DNA of 64,000 bases from UBA8752 sp040261275 (GCA_040261275.1 JBDQOI010000001.1:62001-126000); one strand, 5' to 3'; shown: positions 50,527-60,097, counted from the first letter of the stretch. Translations and numbers: made by a program. Notes: generated by a model from the letters alone, not told the origin.

Positions 50527-52173
50527 ATGCCCATTCCAGCAGAGGAAATCAAGCGCCAACAGCGCGCCGACGCCATGAAGTTGAAGCTGTCCGAAATGGA
50601 CCACTTGTACCAGCATGTCAAGCTCGGTGGCGGGCAGTCCAGAATCGACAAAGAGCATGCCAAGGGCAAATTGACGGCCCGGGAGCGGTTGGACTTGCTG
50701 ATGGACGAGGGCGAGGATCTGATCGAGATTGGCGCCTTTGCGGGCCATGGCATGTACAAGGAGCACGGCGGGTGCCCCGGCGGCGGATGTGTTGTGGTCA
50801 TCGGCAAGGTGAGCGGCGTGCGGTGCATTGTGGTCGCCAACGACGCCACGGTCAAGGCGGGCGCCTGGTTCCCCATTACGGGCAAGAAAAACCTGCGGGC
50901 GCAGGAGCTGGCCTTCGAGCTGCACCTGCCCATTCTTTATCTGGTGGACAGCGCGGGCGTATACCTTCCGATGCAGGACGAGATTTTCCCGGACAAAGAG
51001 CACTTCGGGCGCATTTTCCGCAACAATGCCCGCTTGAGTGCCGCCGGCATTCCGCAACTCGCCGCCGTGATGGGCAGCTGCGTGGCGGGCGGCGCCTACC
51101 TGCCGATCATGAGTGACGAGAGCATCATCGTCAAGGGTACGGGCAGTATTTTCCTCGCCGGGCCCTACCTGGTCAAGGCGGCCATTGGTGAAGACGTAGG
51201 TGCCGAAGAACTGGGCGGCGCTGAAATGCATGGCAGCATCTCGGGTGTCATCGACCATGTGGTGGAAGACGATCGGGAAGCCATTGCCCTGCTGCGCAAA
51301 TTGATGGAGCACCGCCGAGGAAGACCCAGTGTCAGGAACTACGCCCGGATCCAACCTGCATTGCCCGCGGGTGATCCCGAAGAGCTATTGACCATCTTGC
51401 CCGAGTCCCGAAGGGAGGCTTACCACGCGCGGAACTTGCTCGCTGCCTTGGTGGACGGCGGCGAATACACGGAGTTCAAGCGGGACTATGGAAAGACCCT
51501 CCTGTGCGCCACGGCCCGGATTGACGGATGGAGCGTCGGCATCGTCGCGAACCAACGCACCCTGGTCAAGAGCGCCAAACAGGGAACGCAATTCGGCGGC
51601 GTCATCTACTCGGACAGCGCGGACAAGGCCGCCCGTTTCATCATGAACTGCAACCAGAAGGGGATTCCGCTGGTGTTCCTGCAGGACGTTACCGGCTTTA
51701 TGGTGGGCTCCAAGAGCGAGCAAGGGGGCATCATCAAGGATGGAGCGAAACTGGTCAATGCGATGGCCAACTCCGTTGTGCCCAAGTTCACCATCATCGT
51801 GGGCAACAGCTACGGTGCAGGGAATTACGCCATGTGCGGCAAGGCCTACGACCCGAAGTTCATCGTGGCTTGGCCATCGGCTGAACTCGCCGTGATGGGC
51901 GGTGCACAGGCTGCGGGGGTACTCCTTCAAATCGAGGTGGCCGCGCGCCGCAAAAAGGGGGAGGACATCACTCCCGAACGAGAAGCTGAATTGCGCGCAG
52001 AAATTGAATCGCGCTACGCCGAACAGATTTCCCCTTATTACGCAGCCGCCCGATTGTGGGTGGACGCCATCATAGACCCACGGGACACGCGTGTCTGGAT
52101 TTCGGAGGGCATCGCAGCGGCCGATGGCGCGCCTGAGGAGGGGCCCTATCGAACCGGGGTACTGCAGACTTAA
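50527..52173 (+). CDS. Acyl-CoA carboxylase carboxyltransferase (beta) subunit, methylcrotonyl/propionyl type
   Basis: A 548-residue biotin-dependent carboxyltransferase moving CO2 from carboxybiotin to an acyl-CoA. Family blocks: GKLTARERLDLLMDEG, DSAGVYLPMQDEIFPD, GSCVAGGAYLPIMSDESIIVKGTGS, AEELGGAEMHGSISGVIDHV, LQDVTGFMVGSKSEQGGIIKDGAK and VGNSYGAGNYAMCGKAYDP. The MSDESIIVKGTG and GSKSEQGGIIKDGAK motifs are closest to methylcrotonyl-CoA carboxylase (leucine breakdown); propionyl-CoA is the alternative. The biotin carboxylase subunit is not in the window. It fits the branched-chain/odd-chain acyl-CoA theme of icmF. Confidence 0.93.
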   Translation: MPIPAEEIKRQQRADAMKLKLSEMDHLYQHVKLGGGQSRIDKEHAKGKLTARERLDLLMDEGEDLIEIGAFAGHGMYKEHGGCPGGGCVVVIGKVSGVRCIVVANDATVKAGAWFPITGKKNLRAQELAFELHLPILYLVDSAGVYLPMQDEIFPDKEHFGRIFRNNARLSAAGIPQLAAVMGSCVAGGAYLPIMSDESIIVKGTGSIFLAGPYLVKAAIGEDVGAEELGGAEMHGSISGVIDHVVEDDREAIALLRKLMEHRRGRPSVRNYARIQPALPAGDPEELLTILPESRREAYHARNLLAALVDGGEYTEFKRDYGKTLLCATARIDGWSVGIVANQRTLVKSAKQGTQFGGVIYSDSADKAARFIMNCNQKGIPLVFLQDVTGFMVGSKSEQGGIIKDGAKLVNAMANSVVPKFTIIVGNSYGAGNYAMCGKAYDPKFIVAWPSAELAVMGGAQAAGVLLQIEVAARRKKGEDITPEREAELRAEIESRYAEQISPYYAAARLWVDAIIDPRDTRVWISEGIAAADGAPEEGPYRTGVLQT

Positions 52174-52185
52174 TCCTGGCGGCCC

Positions 52186-52728
52186 TCAAGCCCTTTCCCG
52201 CCGCATCAATTCGGCGAGCATCATCTTGAGCATCTCCTGCTCTGACGAAGCATTGCCTCCATGGCGTGCTTGGATGCCCTGTTGCAGGATCAGCATGGCA
52301 TCGAGCAAGTCCGCCTCTTCCTCTACCCATTCGGGAAGGGCTTCGAACAAAGTCAAGGCCTCTACCATGATGGGCATGCCCTGCTCTACCGCTCGCGTGG
52401 ACAGGGTACGCAAATGGCCTTCAGCGCTGCCCCCGCATTCCCAAAGGAATCCAAGCAGTTCAGGCAATTGTTCTGCGTGTTCGGGCAGCAATGCCGTTTC
52501 CATCAATACCGCTCCAGCTCCTTCCAGCTTGAGCCCACGGAGCAATTTGCCCACTTCAATGCGGACTCCGTCCTCCTCCGCTTCTCCGCGAAGGCGCACC
52601 AATTCCGGAATGGTACTCAATTCTCCCTCTTCCGCGACACGTTTCAATGCCGCATCGCGACGTTCGGCCAAAGGCGAGTGCAATCCAGCATGCAAATCAG
52701 CCAAGGCGGCCGTTTTCTTGGGACTCAT
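52186..52728 (-). CDS. HEAT-repeat-like helical protein, unknown function
   Basis: A 180-residue, strongly acidic, all-helical protein. Repeating segments such as LAERRDAALKRVAEEGELSTIPELVRLR and EGHLRTLSTRAVEQGMPIMVEALTL look like HEAT-type helix pairs. No catalytic or metal motif. The ATG at 52728 is chosen since a longer start would overlap the NUDIX gene. It lies 12 bases from the convergent carboxyltransferase stop. A protein-protein interaction scaffold is the most that can be said. Confidence 0.65.
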   Translation of the reverse strand: MSPKKTAALADLHAGLHSPLAERRDAALKRVAEEGELSTIPELVRLRGEAEEDGVRIEVGKLLRGLKLEGAGAVLMETALLPEHAEQLPELLGFLWECGGSAEGHLRTLSTRAVEQGMPIMVEALTLFEALPEWVEEEADLLDAMLILQQGIQARHGGNASSEQEMLKMMLAELMRRERA

Positions 52729-52750
52729 GCGGCGAAAATACTCCGCCAAG

Positions 52751-53458
52751 TCAAGGTTCGGACGCCCAGCGTCCTCCCCATTCCGCAACCTCGGATAAAA
52801 TCAACGCGGTGGCACCCCAGATAAAGGGGGTATCCGGCAAGGCAAACCCCGGTACCTCCCATCGAAAGTTCTTCATCCCCGGCATGTGTATGCTCACGCG
52901 CTGGTGCTGCCGATAAGCGGGATTGAGCAAATGCTCGAGTCGAATGCGGTGAACTTTGGCCACCTCTACTTCATCGGGATTCAATTCCTTCGGCAGGTCC
53001 ACCGGGGCTATGAAAGGCCGCACCACGAATCCGCTCGGGACCACATGCACCTCCGTTAGGGCAATGGGGCGCATCAAGGGCACATGGTCCCAATCGAGCC
53101 CCAGCTCCTCACGCCACTCCCGCAATGCGCACTCCTTCAGGGACTCTCCCTTTTCTCTTGCCCCCCCCGGAAGGGCCATCTGTCCGCCATGTGGCCCCTT
53201 TTCCGGAGTCCGTTCTATAAGGGTAATCACGCCCTCGTCTTCTATGCCGACCAGCACAGCCGCTTCTCGAAAGTCCGTGCCCACTTCGCCGTTGGTTCGG
53301 GCCTCCGAGGCACTCGACCGCGCGTAAGGCATCATCGGTCGATGCGCCTCCAATCCCGGCAGCGGATGTCCCGCATCCGCCCATTCCCTCCACTTCACCC
53401 CACGCCTTGATCCGTCCTTTTTGGTGCCCAAAGATTCCACGACCCTAATTTCGCTCAA
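52751..53458 (-). CDS. NUDIX hydrolase, CoA pyrophosphatase-like
   Basis: A 235-residue hydrolase with the NUDIX box GGAREKGESLKECALREWREELGL split here as GGAREKGES and REWREELGL. The preceding HGGQMALPGG is the variant motif (G-Q-x-x-x-PGG) of CoA pyrophosphatases, which cut CoA into 4'-phosphopantetheine and ADP. The N-terminal PLPGLEAHRPMMPYAR block is common in Bacteroidota members. Start is TTG at 53458 by extent; GTG at 53440 is an alternative. It is divergent from aat with only two bases between the start codons. Confidence 0.88.
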   Translation of the reverse strand: MSEIRVVESLGTKKDGSRRGVKWREWADAGHPLPGLEAHRPMMPYARSSASEARTNGEVGTDFREAAVLVGIEDEGVITLIERTPEKGPHGGQMALPGGAREKGESLKECALREWREELGLDWDHVPLMRPIALTEVHVVPSGFVVRPFIAPVDLPKELNPDEVEVAKVHRIRLEHLLNPAYRQHQRVSIHMPGMKNFRWEVPGFALPDTPFIWGATALILSEVAEWGGRWASEP

Positions 53459-53460
53459 TC

Positions 53461-54132
53461 GTGTATCAATTGGGTGCAGAATGCTGGTTCCCTCCTTCGG
53501 AGGCCTTTAGGGAAGATGGATTGGTGGCCATCGGTGGGGATCTATCTCCCGACCGTCTGCTGCTCGCCTATGAACGTGGCATCTTTCCATGGTCGGCCCC
53601 GGAGGACCCTTTGCTCTGGTGGTCGCCTGATCCGAGGGCCGTGGTGCGCGCCGATAGGGTCAAGGTCAGCAAGAGCATGCGGTCCGTGCTCAATCAGAAT
53701 CGATTCACCCTTACCCTCGATCGCGACTTCGAAGGGGTCATCAGAGGCTGCGCCGATCGTCCCGATGAGGGAACTTGGATTACCCCTTCCTTCATTGATT
53801 CCTATCTGGAATTGCACACGTTGGGCTTTGCGCACAGTGCTGAAGCATGGAATGACAAGGGCGAACTCGCGGGAGGACTCTACGGAGTGAGTCTGGGCAA
53901 CATGTTTTTTGGGGAATCCATGTTTTCTAAGGAATCCAATGCCAGCAAGGCCGCCTTCGTCGGTTTGTCCCGAATGCTTGTCAGCTGGGGGTTCGAGTGG
54001 ATTGACTGTCAGATCATGAACCCGCATTTGGCTTCCCTTGGAGCGGAGAATATCCCGCGTGCCACTTTCCTTCAAGCCTTGGAGGAAGCCATGAAGCGAA
54101 ATACCCTCCGGGGACCCTGGTCCGTCACATGA
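53461..54132 (+). CDS. aat: Leucyl/phenylalanyl-tRNA-protein transferase
   Basis: A 223-residue N-end-rule enzyme that transfers Leu or Phe from charged tRNA to proteins with N-terminal Lys or Arg, marking them for ClpAP. Signatures: WFPPSEAFREDGLVAIGGDLS, YERGIFPWSAPEDPLLWWSPDPR, EGTWITPSFIDSYLELHTLGFAHS, GGLYGVSLGNMFFGESMFS and HLASLGAENIPR. GTG start at 53461, two bases from the divergent NUDIX start. The stop overlaps the next start (ATGA). Confidence 0.95.
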   Translation: MYQLGAECWFPPSEAFREDGLVAIGGDLSPDRLLLAYERGIFPWSAPEDPLLWWSPDPRAVVRADRVKVSKSMRSVLNQNRFTLTLDRDFEGVIRGCADRPDEGTWITPSFIDSYLELHTLGFAHSAEAWNDKGELAGGLYGVSLGNMFFGESMFSKESNASKAAFVGLSRMLVSWGFEWIDCQIMNPHLASLGAENIPRATFLQALEEAMKRNTLRGPWSVT

Positions 54133-54650
54133 AGCCCCACGGTAAGACATCTTCCCGTCACTGGATTGAATGGGGCTCATCGGATGCAGGACCCATCCGA
54201 AGGGGTCGATGGAGAAGATGGACGGCCCTTTGGCTGCGATGGCGTGGATGGAAATGTGAAGGCCCATTTCCCAGGGGAAAGACCCGGGGCCTCCTCATCA
54301 TGGGACCCGGTCTACCCCATCACTGCCCTCAGTCGCGGCTGGTGGAGCATCACCTGAAGGGCCGTGTCTGCTGGTGGCCGGTTTCGCCTCCAGAGATCCT
54401 GGGCTCCTCCCCTTCCCTTCATTTGCCTTTCCGCCCCCCCTTAGAGTCCGAGACCAAAATTCTGGTCGAATGGAATCCAGAGTACATAGAATCGGTGCTC
54501 TCGTGGGCCCGTGAAAACGAATGGAGCGTTCAACTCATCAGTCTATCGAATCCGCTTCGGAGGGTCAGGTGCAACACCCCCTTTCTGCCCGGAAAATTCA
54601 CGAAACGCGAGTGCGCGTATGTGGAGAGGGTGTTCAGCTACTGGCGTTGA
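54129..54650 (+). CDS. Hypothetical protein coupled to aat
   Basis: A 173-residue Trp/Arg-rich protein. It overlaps the aat stop (ATGA), a common arrangement for real genes here. A segment RWRGWKCEGPFPRGK followed by GLLIMGPGLPHH faintly resembles the start of PlsC-type acyltransferases (a strand followed by a PHH-like motif), but the HX4D catalytic motif is not intact. Function is not assignable; it may be a shortened or diverged acyltransferase relative. Confidence 0.5.
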   Translation: MKPHGKTSSRHWIEWGSSDAGPIRRGRWRRWTALWLRWRGWKCEGPFPRGKTRGLLIMGPGLPHHCPQSRLVEHHLKGRVCWWPVSPPEILGSSPSLHLPFRPPLESETKILVEWNPEYIESVLSWARENEWSVQLISLSNPLRRVRCNTPFLPGKFTKRECAYVERVFSYWR

Positions 54651-54800
54651 CCTCATGTTATCAGGGGGTTGCCCCTACGTGAACAAGTTGTCCATATCTG
54701 AGCGCTTAAAAACTTCAATTTCGTCATCGTCTCGGGCTACTTTGCAACTGTTGAGCAGAGGAGTTCGACACGATTCACAGTTCTAAACCCGTCCCGACCT

Positions 54801-55070
54801 ATGGATAAGCACGACTTGATGATCCTGGACATTGTTCAACAGCATAAAAAGGAATTGCAGGAACACATTCGCCTGTCCACACTCGAGCGCAACTTCTGGA
54901 AGAGGATTGAAGGTGATGTTACATTGAGCGTCGGCCAAGCGAGAATTGGAGAGCGCATTACCCGGCTCTACCTCGACGGTATGATCCAGAACAAGAATGG
55001 ATACATGCTGACGAAAAAAGGCCGCGAGGCTTTGAACATGGAGGGCGAACGTCTGGCACAGGTAGCTTGA
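54801..55070 (+). CDS. Small winged-helix-like protein
   Basis: An 89-residue, charged protein. Its pattern (ILDIVQQHKKELQEHIRL, then VTLSVGQARIGERITRLYLDGMIQ, then NGYMLTKKGREAL) resembles a small winged helix, with a helix pair followed by a beta-hairpin wing and a terminal helix. It starts ATG at 54801 and ends before a strong bidirectional terminator. The 150-base spacer upstream holds no recognisable site. Confidence 0.6.
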   Translation: MDKHDLMILDIVQQHKKELQEHIRLSTLERNFWKRIEGDVTLSVGQARIGERITRLYLDGMIQNKNGYMLTKKGREALNMEGERLAQVA

Positions 55071-55092
55071 CCCTCATCGCCCGTTTGTCATG

Positions 55093-55120
55093 AAAAAGGC
55101 CTTCTCTCGAAGGCCTTTTT
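55093..55120. terminator. Bidirectional rho-independent terminator
   Basis: AAAAAGGCCTTC / GAAGGCCTTTTT, a 12-bp perfect stem with a TCTC loop. A-run and T-run on either side make it functional in both directions between the winged-helix-like gene (+) and the 49-residue protein (-). Confidence 0.9.
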
Positions 55121-55162
55121 CATAGGAGCTCTTTTCATTCATTGCCCGATCCGGGCACTTTG

Positions 55163-55312
55163 TCAAGATTCTTCCAGAATCTCCAACTTGGGATACTTCT
55201 CCCTCCAGAAATCCAACTTACTCGGGTCTCTGACCGTGATGACTGTCCTGCCATCGAGGCGGACTTTAATGTTGGGCTGCAGCTCCTTGGTTTTTTTCTT
55301 CTTCTTCGCCAT
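55163..55312 (-). CDS. 49-residue Lys-rich small protein
   Basis: An unusually small gene: ATG at 55312, TGA at 55163-55165. The product opens MAKKKKKTKELQPNIKVRL and continues DGRTVITVRDPSKLDFW and REKYPKLEILEES, so a very basic N-terminus leads into a short alpha-beta segment. It sits between a bidirectional terminator and the FucP-type transporter, on the minus strand, and has a normal start and stop. The size and lysine cluster suggest an RNA- or ribosome-associated peptide; that is inference. Confidence 0.6.
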   Translation of the reverse strand: MAKKKKKTKELQPNIKVRLDGRTVITVRDPSKLDFWREKYPKLEILEES

Positions 55313-55465
55313 GTCAGGTCGGTTGCCTCTGTAACAGTTTCAAACCGTTGAGGTTCCCAATGAACGGAACTCCTCGCCCACTTCCAAGGCTCAGGGCATC
55401 AATTGTGAAACTTTCCAATAGCGTTGTCCACAGATTTCTATCGATTTTCCAAGCATCCGCAGGCT

Positions 55466-56782
55466 TCATGCCCGACGAAAAATCCGGAAACCAAAGCCCG
55501 CGATGTAAGCGTAACAAAGGGCGGGCAGCAGCAATGCCGCACCAAAACCGGCAACGTCTACGATGGCTCCAAAGGCGGGCGGGATCACCGCCCCGCCCAC
55601 GATGGCCGTACAGAGAATACCACTGCCTTGAGGCTTTGCGTCTCCCAACTCCTCGATGCCGAGGGTAAAAATGGTCGGGAACATGATGGAATTGAACAAC
55701 CCGACCGCAAGCAGCATAAGAAGAGCACCCAATCCTGTTGCGGTGCTGCTGCCCACCACCAACGCCAAGGCCATGGTGGCGAAAATGCCGAGGAGCAGTG
55801 AAGGTTGAAGTCGCCGCATCAACCCGGCTCCTATGAAACGTCCGAGCATGGCCCCTCCCCAATAGAAGGTCAACAGAACGCCCAATTTCCCCTTCGGATC
55901 CAGATTGACTACAGATTGCCCTTTGATGGAAGCCGCCAGTTCTGCCATCCGCGCCAACACTGGATGAGATTGCATCATCTCGTGGACATTCAAGTTCAAT
56001 CCATAGTTGACCATATAGCTTCCCAAAGCGACCTCCGCACCCACATAAACAAAAATGCCAGCTGCTCCTGCCATCAATCTCCGATTGGAAAGAAGAGGCG
56101 CCAGTCCCTGATCTTCTCCTTGGCCCCCCTCCAAAATCCGAGGCAGGGAAACCTTTCGGATGATGAAAGCCAATGCGAGAAAGGCAACGGCGAGGATGAC
56201 AAAAGGCCCTTGCACAGCGCTGGCTTCTATCGACCGATACACCTCGAGGGCCTCTGCCGTCATCGACGATTGTTCCGCGCCCGATTTCACAGTATCCCCC
56301 AGCAGGTAACCCGCACTGATGATGGGTGCGATGGTCGTTCCCAGCGAATTGAAAGCTTGCGCCAAGTTCAATCGGCTGGAAGCCCCCTCTTCAGGCCCGA
56401 GCACCGATATGTACGGATTGGCGGCCACCTGCAGTACGGTGATGCCCGCTGCAACAACAAACAAGGCCAGCAAAAACAACGGGAACAATCGGGTCGACGC
56501 CGCGGGGTAGAAAACCAGGCACCCCATGGCTGCCAAGGAAAGTCCGGCGATGATGCCATTCTGGTAGCCCATCCTCTTGATCATTCTGCCTCCAGGAATG
56601 GAAATCACCCCATAGGCCGTGAACCAAGCGAATTGAACCAATCCCGCCTGCAGGTAGGTCAATTCAAAAACATCTTTGAGCCTCGGAATAAGGGCATCCA
56701 CCAAGACCGTAATGAATCCCCACATGAAGAAGAGGGAGGTCACGGTGATGAACGCTCCCCGAAATTGCTGCACTTTGGTCAT
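55466..56782 (-). CDS. Sugar MFS transporter of the FucP/GluP family
   Basis: A 438-residue twelve-helix transporter. Features: FRGAFITVTSLFFMWGFITVLVDALIPRLKDVF at the start (split here as SLFFMWGFITVL and DALIPRLKDVFEL), FFTAYG-like FAWFTAYGVISIPGG, VLQVAANPYISVLGPE and RLNLAQAFNSLGTTIAP, and the late GGAVIPPAFGAIVD. This is the fucose/glucose/galactose H+ symporter family. The substrate among these sugars cannot be fixed. No sugar-kinase or regulator gene is adjacent. Confidence 0.9.
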   Translation of the reverse strand: MTKVQQFRGAFITVTSLFFMWGFITVLVDALIPRLKDVFELTYLQAGLVQFAWFTAYGVISIPGGRMIKRMGYQNGIIAGLSLAAMGCLVFYPAASTRLFPLFLLALFVVAAGITVLQVAANPYISVLGPEEGASSRLNLAQAFNSLGTTIAPIISAGYLLGDTVKSGAEQSSMTAEALEVYRSIEASAVQGPFVILAVAFLALAFIIRKVSLPRILEGGQGEDQGLAPLLSNRRLMAGAAGIFVYVGAEVALGSYMVNYGLNLNVHEMMQSHPVLARMAELAASIKGQSVVNLDPKGKLGVLLTFYWGGAMLGRFIGAGLMRRLQPSLLLGIFATMALALVVGSSTATGLGALLMLLAVGLFNSIMFPTIFTLGIEELGDAKPQGSGILCTAIVGGAVIPPAFGAIVDVAGFGAALLLPALCYAYIAGFGFRIFRRA

Positions 56783-56854
56783 GGACCAAATGTAACGTCA
56801 CCCCGGAAACGCAGAGCGCATCAACAGATCGGGTCCATCGGGTTCAACCCGCCA

Positions 56855-59800
56855 TCAGCGCATCAACTCGAACGTCCCGAGCAACTCTTCGGAATCAGTG
56901 CGCGCGCCTTTCCATATGATGCGATAGCTATACAAGCCCTCTGGAGCGTAGTGATCGCCTCCCTTCACATTTCCGACCCATACATCCTCGGGATCCGTGC
57001 TGTGAAAGACCCAGTCGCCCCAACGGTTGTAAATGGTGAGCTCGTAAGACACCAAATCGGATATGACCACTTGGAAAGCGTCATTGATCCCGTCATTGTT
57101 CGGAGTGAAAGCACTGGGTATGTAGATCAAAACCGGCCCCTCAATCAAAGTATAGGCGCTGTCCGTGCAACCCAGCGGGTTGGTCACCGTCAACTGGGCA
57201 TAGTAGTCATTAATGCCGTCGTACTCGTGAATGGGACTGGGCACGTCACTTGTTGCCCCATCTCCGAAATCCCACTGGAAATCGCATGTCGAACAAGGAG
57301 GATCCGGGGTAGCGATGAATTCAACCCGGGTATCCGACAAATAGCTCGTTAGGAAATCACTGTAGATGTATTGCACTCCAACCGTCACACTTTCCGTGAG
57401 GCTCTGACCACAGATATCCGTGACCTCTACAGGATATGTGGCGGAAGTATTCGGTTCCACACTTTGGTATTCACCGTATGCCGAGATGGTGGGCCACTCG
57501 TAAACGAACCCCTCTTCTCCTCCTGTAGCGACAGCGGTGAGGGCCACTGTAGTCCCTCTGCAGACCGTCGTGTCCGCAGAAACCTCCAGGGTCATGGGGA
57601 CATCGGGAATCACAAGCAGGGAAGCGGTTTCGTTCTCTCCACCACAACCGTCCAACACCTCTACTCCAATGGGAGTGGACACAAAACTCTGAACCGTAAT
57701 CTGGGCATCATTGCCCCCATAAGGCACCCCTCCCAAGGTCCACTCGTAGATGTAATCTCCTGCACCGCTGATGATGTCCACAGCTATGACGGTATTGTCA
57801 ACGCAAGAAGCATAGATAGAATCGGGCAATCCGATTTCGAGCGGCGGATTGTCGATGGTCACGGAGGTCGAAGCGCTCCCTGTGCCCTGACAATTATCGG
57901 TTACCTCTACAGTGAAAGAAGCGGGCAGCCCGTCGGTGTATGTGTATGAATCATTTGATCCGACGAGGTTGAAATTCTGGAACCATTCATAAGTGTAGAC
58001 ACCACTACCTCCGGATACCGTAGGCGTCAGAACGAACTGCTCTGTGCATGGTCCGACATAAGTGTCGTCGAAGGAAACATTCACCGGCGGGCTGACCACC
58101 ACGATGTCCGTCGTCAACTCCACGTTCTGACCGCAGGCGTCGGAGACATTCAGGCTCACTACCATGTCCTCATCCGTCGTCCAATCCAATGTGGAATTGA
58201 ACCCGAGGAAAGAAAAGCCTTCGGTCCAGCTGAAGTTGTAGGGCGCTTGGCCCCCATTGACAGTGGGCGTAATGCTGAACGGAACATTGCAACTCACATC
58301 GTAAGCCGGGTCCAGATCGATGATCATGTCGGGCACATCGACATCGACATTAATGGTAGCGGATCCTGTCAACCCGCACTCATCTTCCACCGTCAATGTG
58401 ACACTGGACACCCCCATCCAAGTGGACACATCCAAGGAAGTATTCGTCCAACTGAAAAGAAGTTGACCATTCTCATCGGTCCATGTGTAGGTGTATCCCG
58501 TTGTACCGGGGTTTCCTCCGCCTACATCGGAAAAAACGGTTTGGAAGCCATTGCACGGCAGCAGCAGGTCGCTGCCGATGTCCACCGTGATGGGGGGGTA
58601 CTCTACGACGTCCACCTCGAAAGTGCCATCATCAGCTGGCATCCCGCATGTGTCGGATACGGTCAATACACAAGGGTAAAGACCCGGGGTGTCGGGAACA
58701 AAGTTGTAGGCCACCGTGTCTTGACCCGGATTGCAGCTCCAATCAAAAATGAAGTTGCCGTAGCCTCCCGTGATGGTGGGGACCAACGTTACAGAATCTC
58801 CTACACAGAGTGAGGTATTGAATCCATCTACCTGAAGGGGTTCTGCCGTGTCGTTGATATCAAACTCGAAGTAACTCGTCAGACCTCCGCCATTACACGC
58901 AGCCAGATTCAAGATTTCCATCTGAACGGTCTCCACGCCCTCGTCAACACCATCCAGGTCTGCCACAATAGAGAACTCTTGGGTTTCGATCCCAGGGGGA
59001 AAAATCACGGTCAACGGCATGGCGGTGTAATCCACCCCATATTCTGCTGAACCCGAGTAGACGATTTCGATGGACTCCTCCACTGCCAAATTGGTCTCAA
59101 GCGGCCGAGTGAACACCATGATGGCCTCACCGCAATCTTCATACATAACAGGAGGGTCATTGACTATGTCCGCACCCACATCAATGTCAAGCGCAATGTC
59201 GACAACAGCATTGGATTCAAATGAACCTGACTCGAGAATCACAAATGACTCCAACGCGGGATCCGAACCATCCGCAATGGCAAGGCGAATGTGATAGGTT
59301 GCTCCACATTCAACCTCGCTTTCCGCCGTAAGTCGGGTGGTGTATCCGTTCTGACACAGGATATCATGAGGAGCGGGATTGTCAATGTAATAGGCCGAAT
59401 TGGTTACATCATTGACCGAACTGATGGTGATGGCCAATTGTGGATCTGTATCCGGAACCTCTGCCAAGTTGATGGCATTGTCTGCGTAAGGGCCGTTGAT
59501 GCCAGGACCACTGAGGAAAAAACCGAAAATATCGTTGTATTGACTGTTGACCCACCCCAAATACTCATCAGAACCGAAGACATAGTTGAACCTGACGGTA
59601 TCGCCTGTGGCCACGAAATCAAATTCAATGGCGCACACGTCATTTACGCTGCTTACTGTGAAATTTTGACCAATCAAAGGAGGCACGCTATTGGCAATGT
59701 TCAGCAAATCCGTATCGCCCGAAACCTCCATTCCGTCGTCAATGAAATCGTCCGCACATCCTGTTTCGATGTTGGCGGGATTGCTCGCCACTTCCGTGGA

Positions 59801-60055
59801 AAGAATGAGTCCCGCCTCAATGGGAAACTCATCCAAACTGAACCCCGTGATTTGACCAATTTGTAATGTGCTTCCTGTGAATTGCACATTGGTGGCCTCT
59901 ACTCCTGACCCGAGTAGCACATCGTTGACATATTCATCGGGCGTCAGGGTGCCATCCACCTCGAGTTGGGCGCTCAACGAAGTGCCCAACATGGCCATCC
60001 ACAGAAATGTCCCAAACCTCTTGGCGGCGGGTATCGAAAGCACGTGCCTTTCCAT
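56855..60055 (-). CDS. Choice-of-anchor-L/PKD surface protein with CHU_C (T9SS type B) domain
   Basis: A 1,066-residue secreted protein. Signal peptide 1-29 (MLGTSLSAQ). The N-terminus (about 30-290) is a choice-of-anchor L domain: TSTEVASNPAN-like ILSTEVASNPANIET and FNYVFGSDEYLGWVN. Then beta-sandwich/Ig-like repeats with FVLTPTVSGGSGVYTYEW and SVTIDNPPLE; a PKD-like domain with FQWDFGDGATSD (about 960); and a gliding-associated CHU_C sorting domain IYIPSAFTPNNDGINDAFQ to the end. Type B substrates are released or loosely attached by T9SS, so this is a surface adhesin-like protein. Confidence 0.9.
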   Translation of the reverse strand: MERHVLSIPAAKRFGTFLWMAMLGTSLSAQLEVDGTLTPDEYVNDVLLGSGVEATNVQFTGSTLQIGQITGFSLDEFPIEAGLILSTEVASNPANIETGCADDFIDDGMEVSGDTDLLNIANSVPPLIGQNFTVSSVNDVCAIEFDFVATGDTVRFNYVFGSDEYLGWVNSQYNDIFGFFLSGPGINGPYADNAINLAEVPDTDPQLAITISSVNDVTNSAYYIDNPAPHDILCQNGYTTRLTAESEVECGATYHIRLAIADGSDPALESFVILESGSFESNAVVDIALDIDVGADIVNDPPVMYEDCGEAIMVFTRPLETNLAVEESIEIVYSGSAEYGVDYTAMPLTVIFPPGIETQEFSIVADLDGVDEGVETVQMEILNLAACNGGGLTSYFEFDINDTAEPLQVDGFNTSLCVGDSVTLVPTITGGYGNFIFDWSCNPGQDTVAYNFVPDTPGLYPCVLTVSDTCGMPADDGTFEVDVVEYPPITVDIGSDLLLPCNGFQTVFSDVGGGNPGTTGYTYTWTDENGQLLFSWTNTSLDVSTWMGVSSVTLTVEDECGLTGSATINVDVDVPDMIIDLDPAYDVSCNVPFSITPTVNGGQAPYNFSWTEGFSFLGFNSTLDWTTDEDMVVSLNVSDACGQNVELTTDIVVVSPPVNVSFDDTYVGPCTEQFVLTPTVSGGSGVYTYEWFQNFNLVGSNDSYTYTDGLPASFTVEVTDNCQGTGSASTSVTIDNPPLEIGLPDSIYASCVDNTVIAVDIISGAGDYIYEWTLGGVPYGGNDAQITVQSFVSTPIGVEVLDGCGGENETASLLVIPDVPMTLEVSADTTVCRGTTVALTAVATGGEEGFVYEWPTISAYGEYQSVEPNTSATYPVEVTDICGQSLTESVTVGVQYIYSDFLTSYLSDTRVEFIATPDPPCSTCDFQWDFGDGATSDVPSPIHEYDGINDYYAQLTVTNPLGCTDSAYTLIEGPVLIYIPSAFTPNNDGINDAFQVVISDLVSYELTIYNRWGDWVFHSTDPEDVWVGNVKGGDHYAPEGLYSYRIIWKGARTDSEELLGTFELMR

Positions 60056-60097
60056 GATTTACCTCAGTTCTGGTGTTACTCGAAGGTAAGACAACGA

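Noticed and set aside
52728..52788. Upstream start of the HEAT-like gene at 52788
   Set aside because: It would overlap the NUDIX gene end by 38 bases, and the MSPKKTAAL start fits better.
55805..57352. A 515-codon frame on + opposite the FucP transporter and CHU_C gene
   Set aside because: Antisense to genes with strong family signatures, and its composition follows the opposite strand's codon positions.
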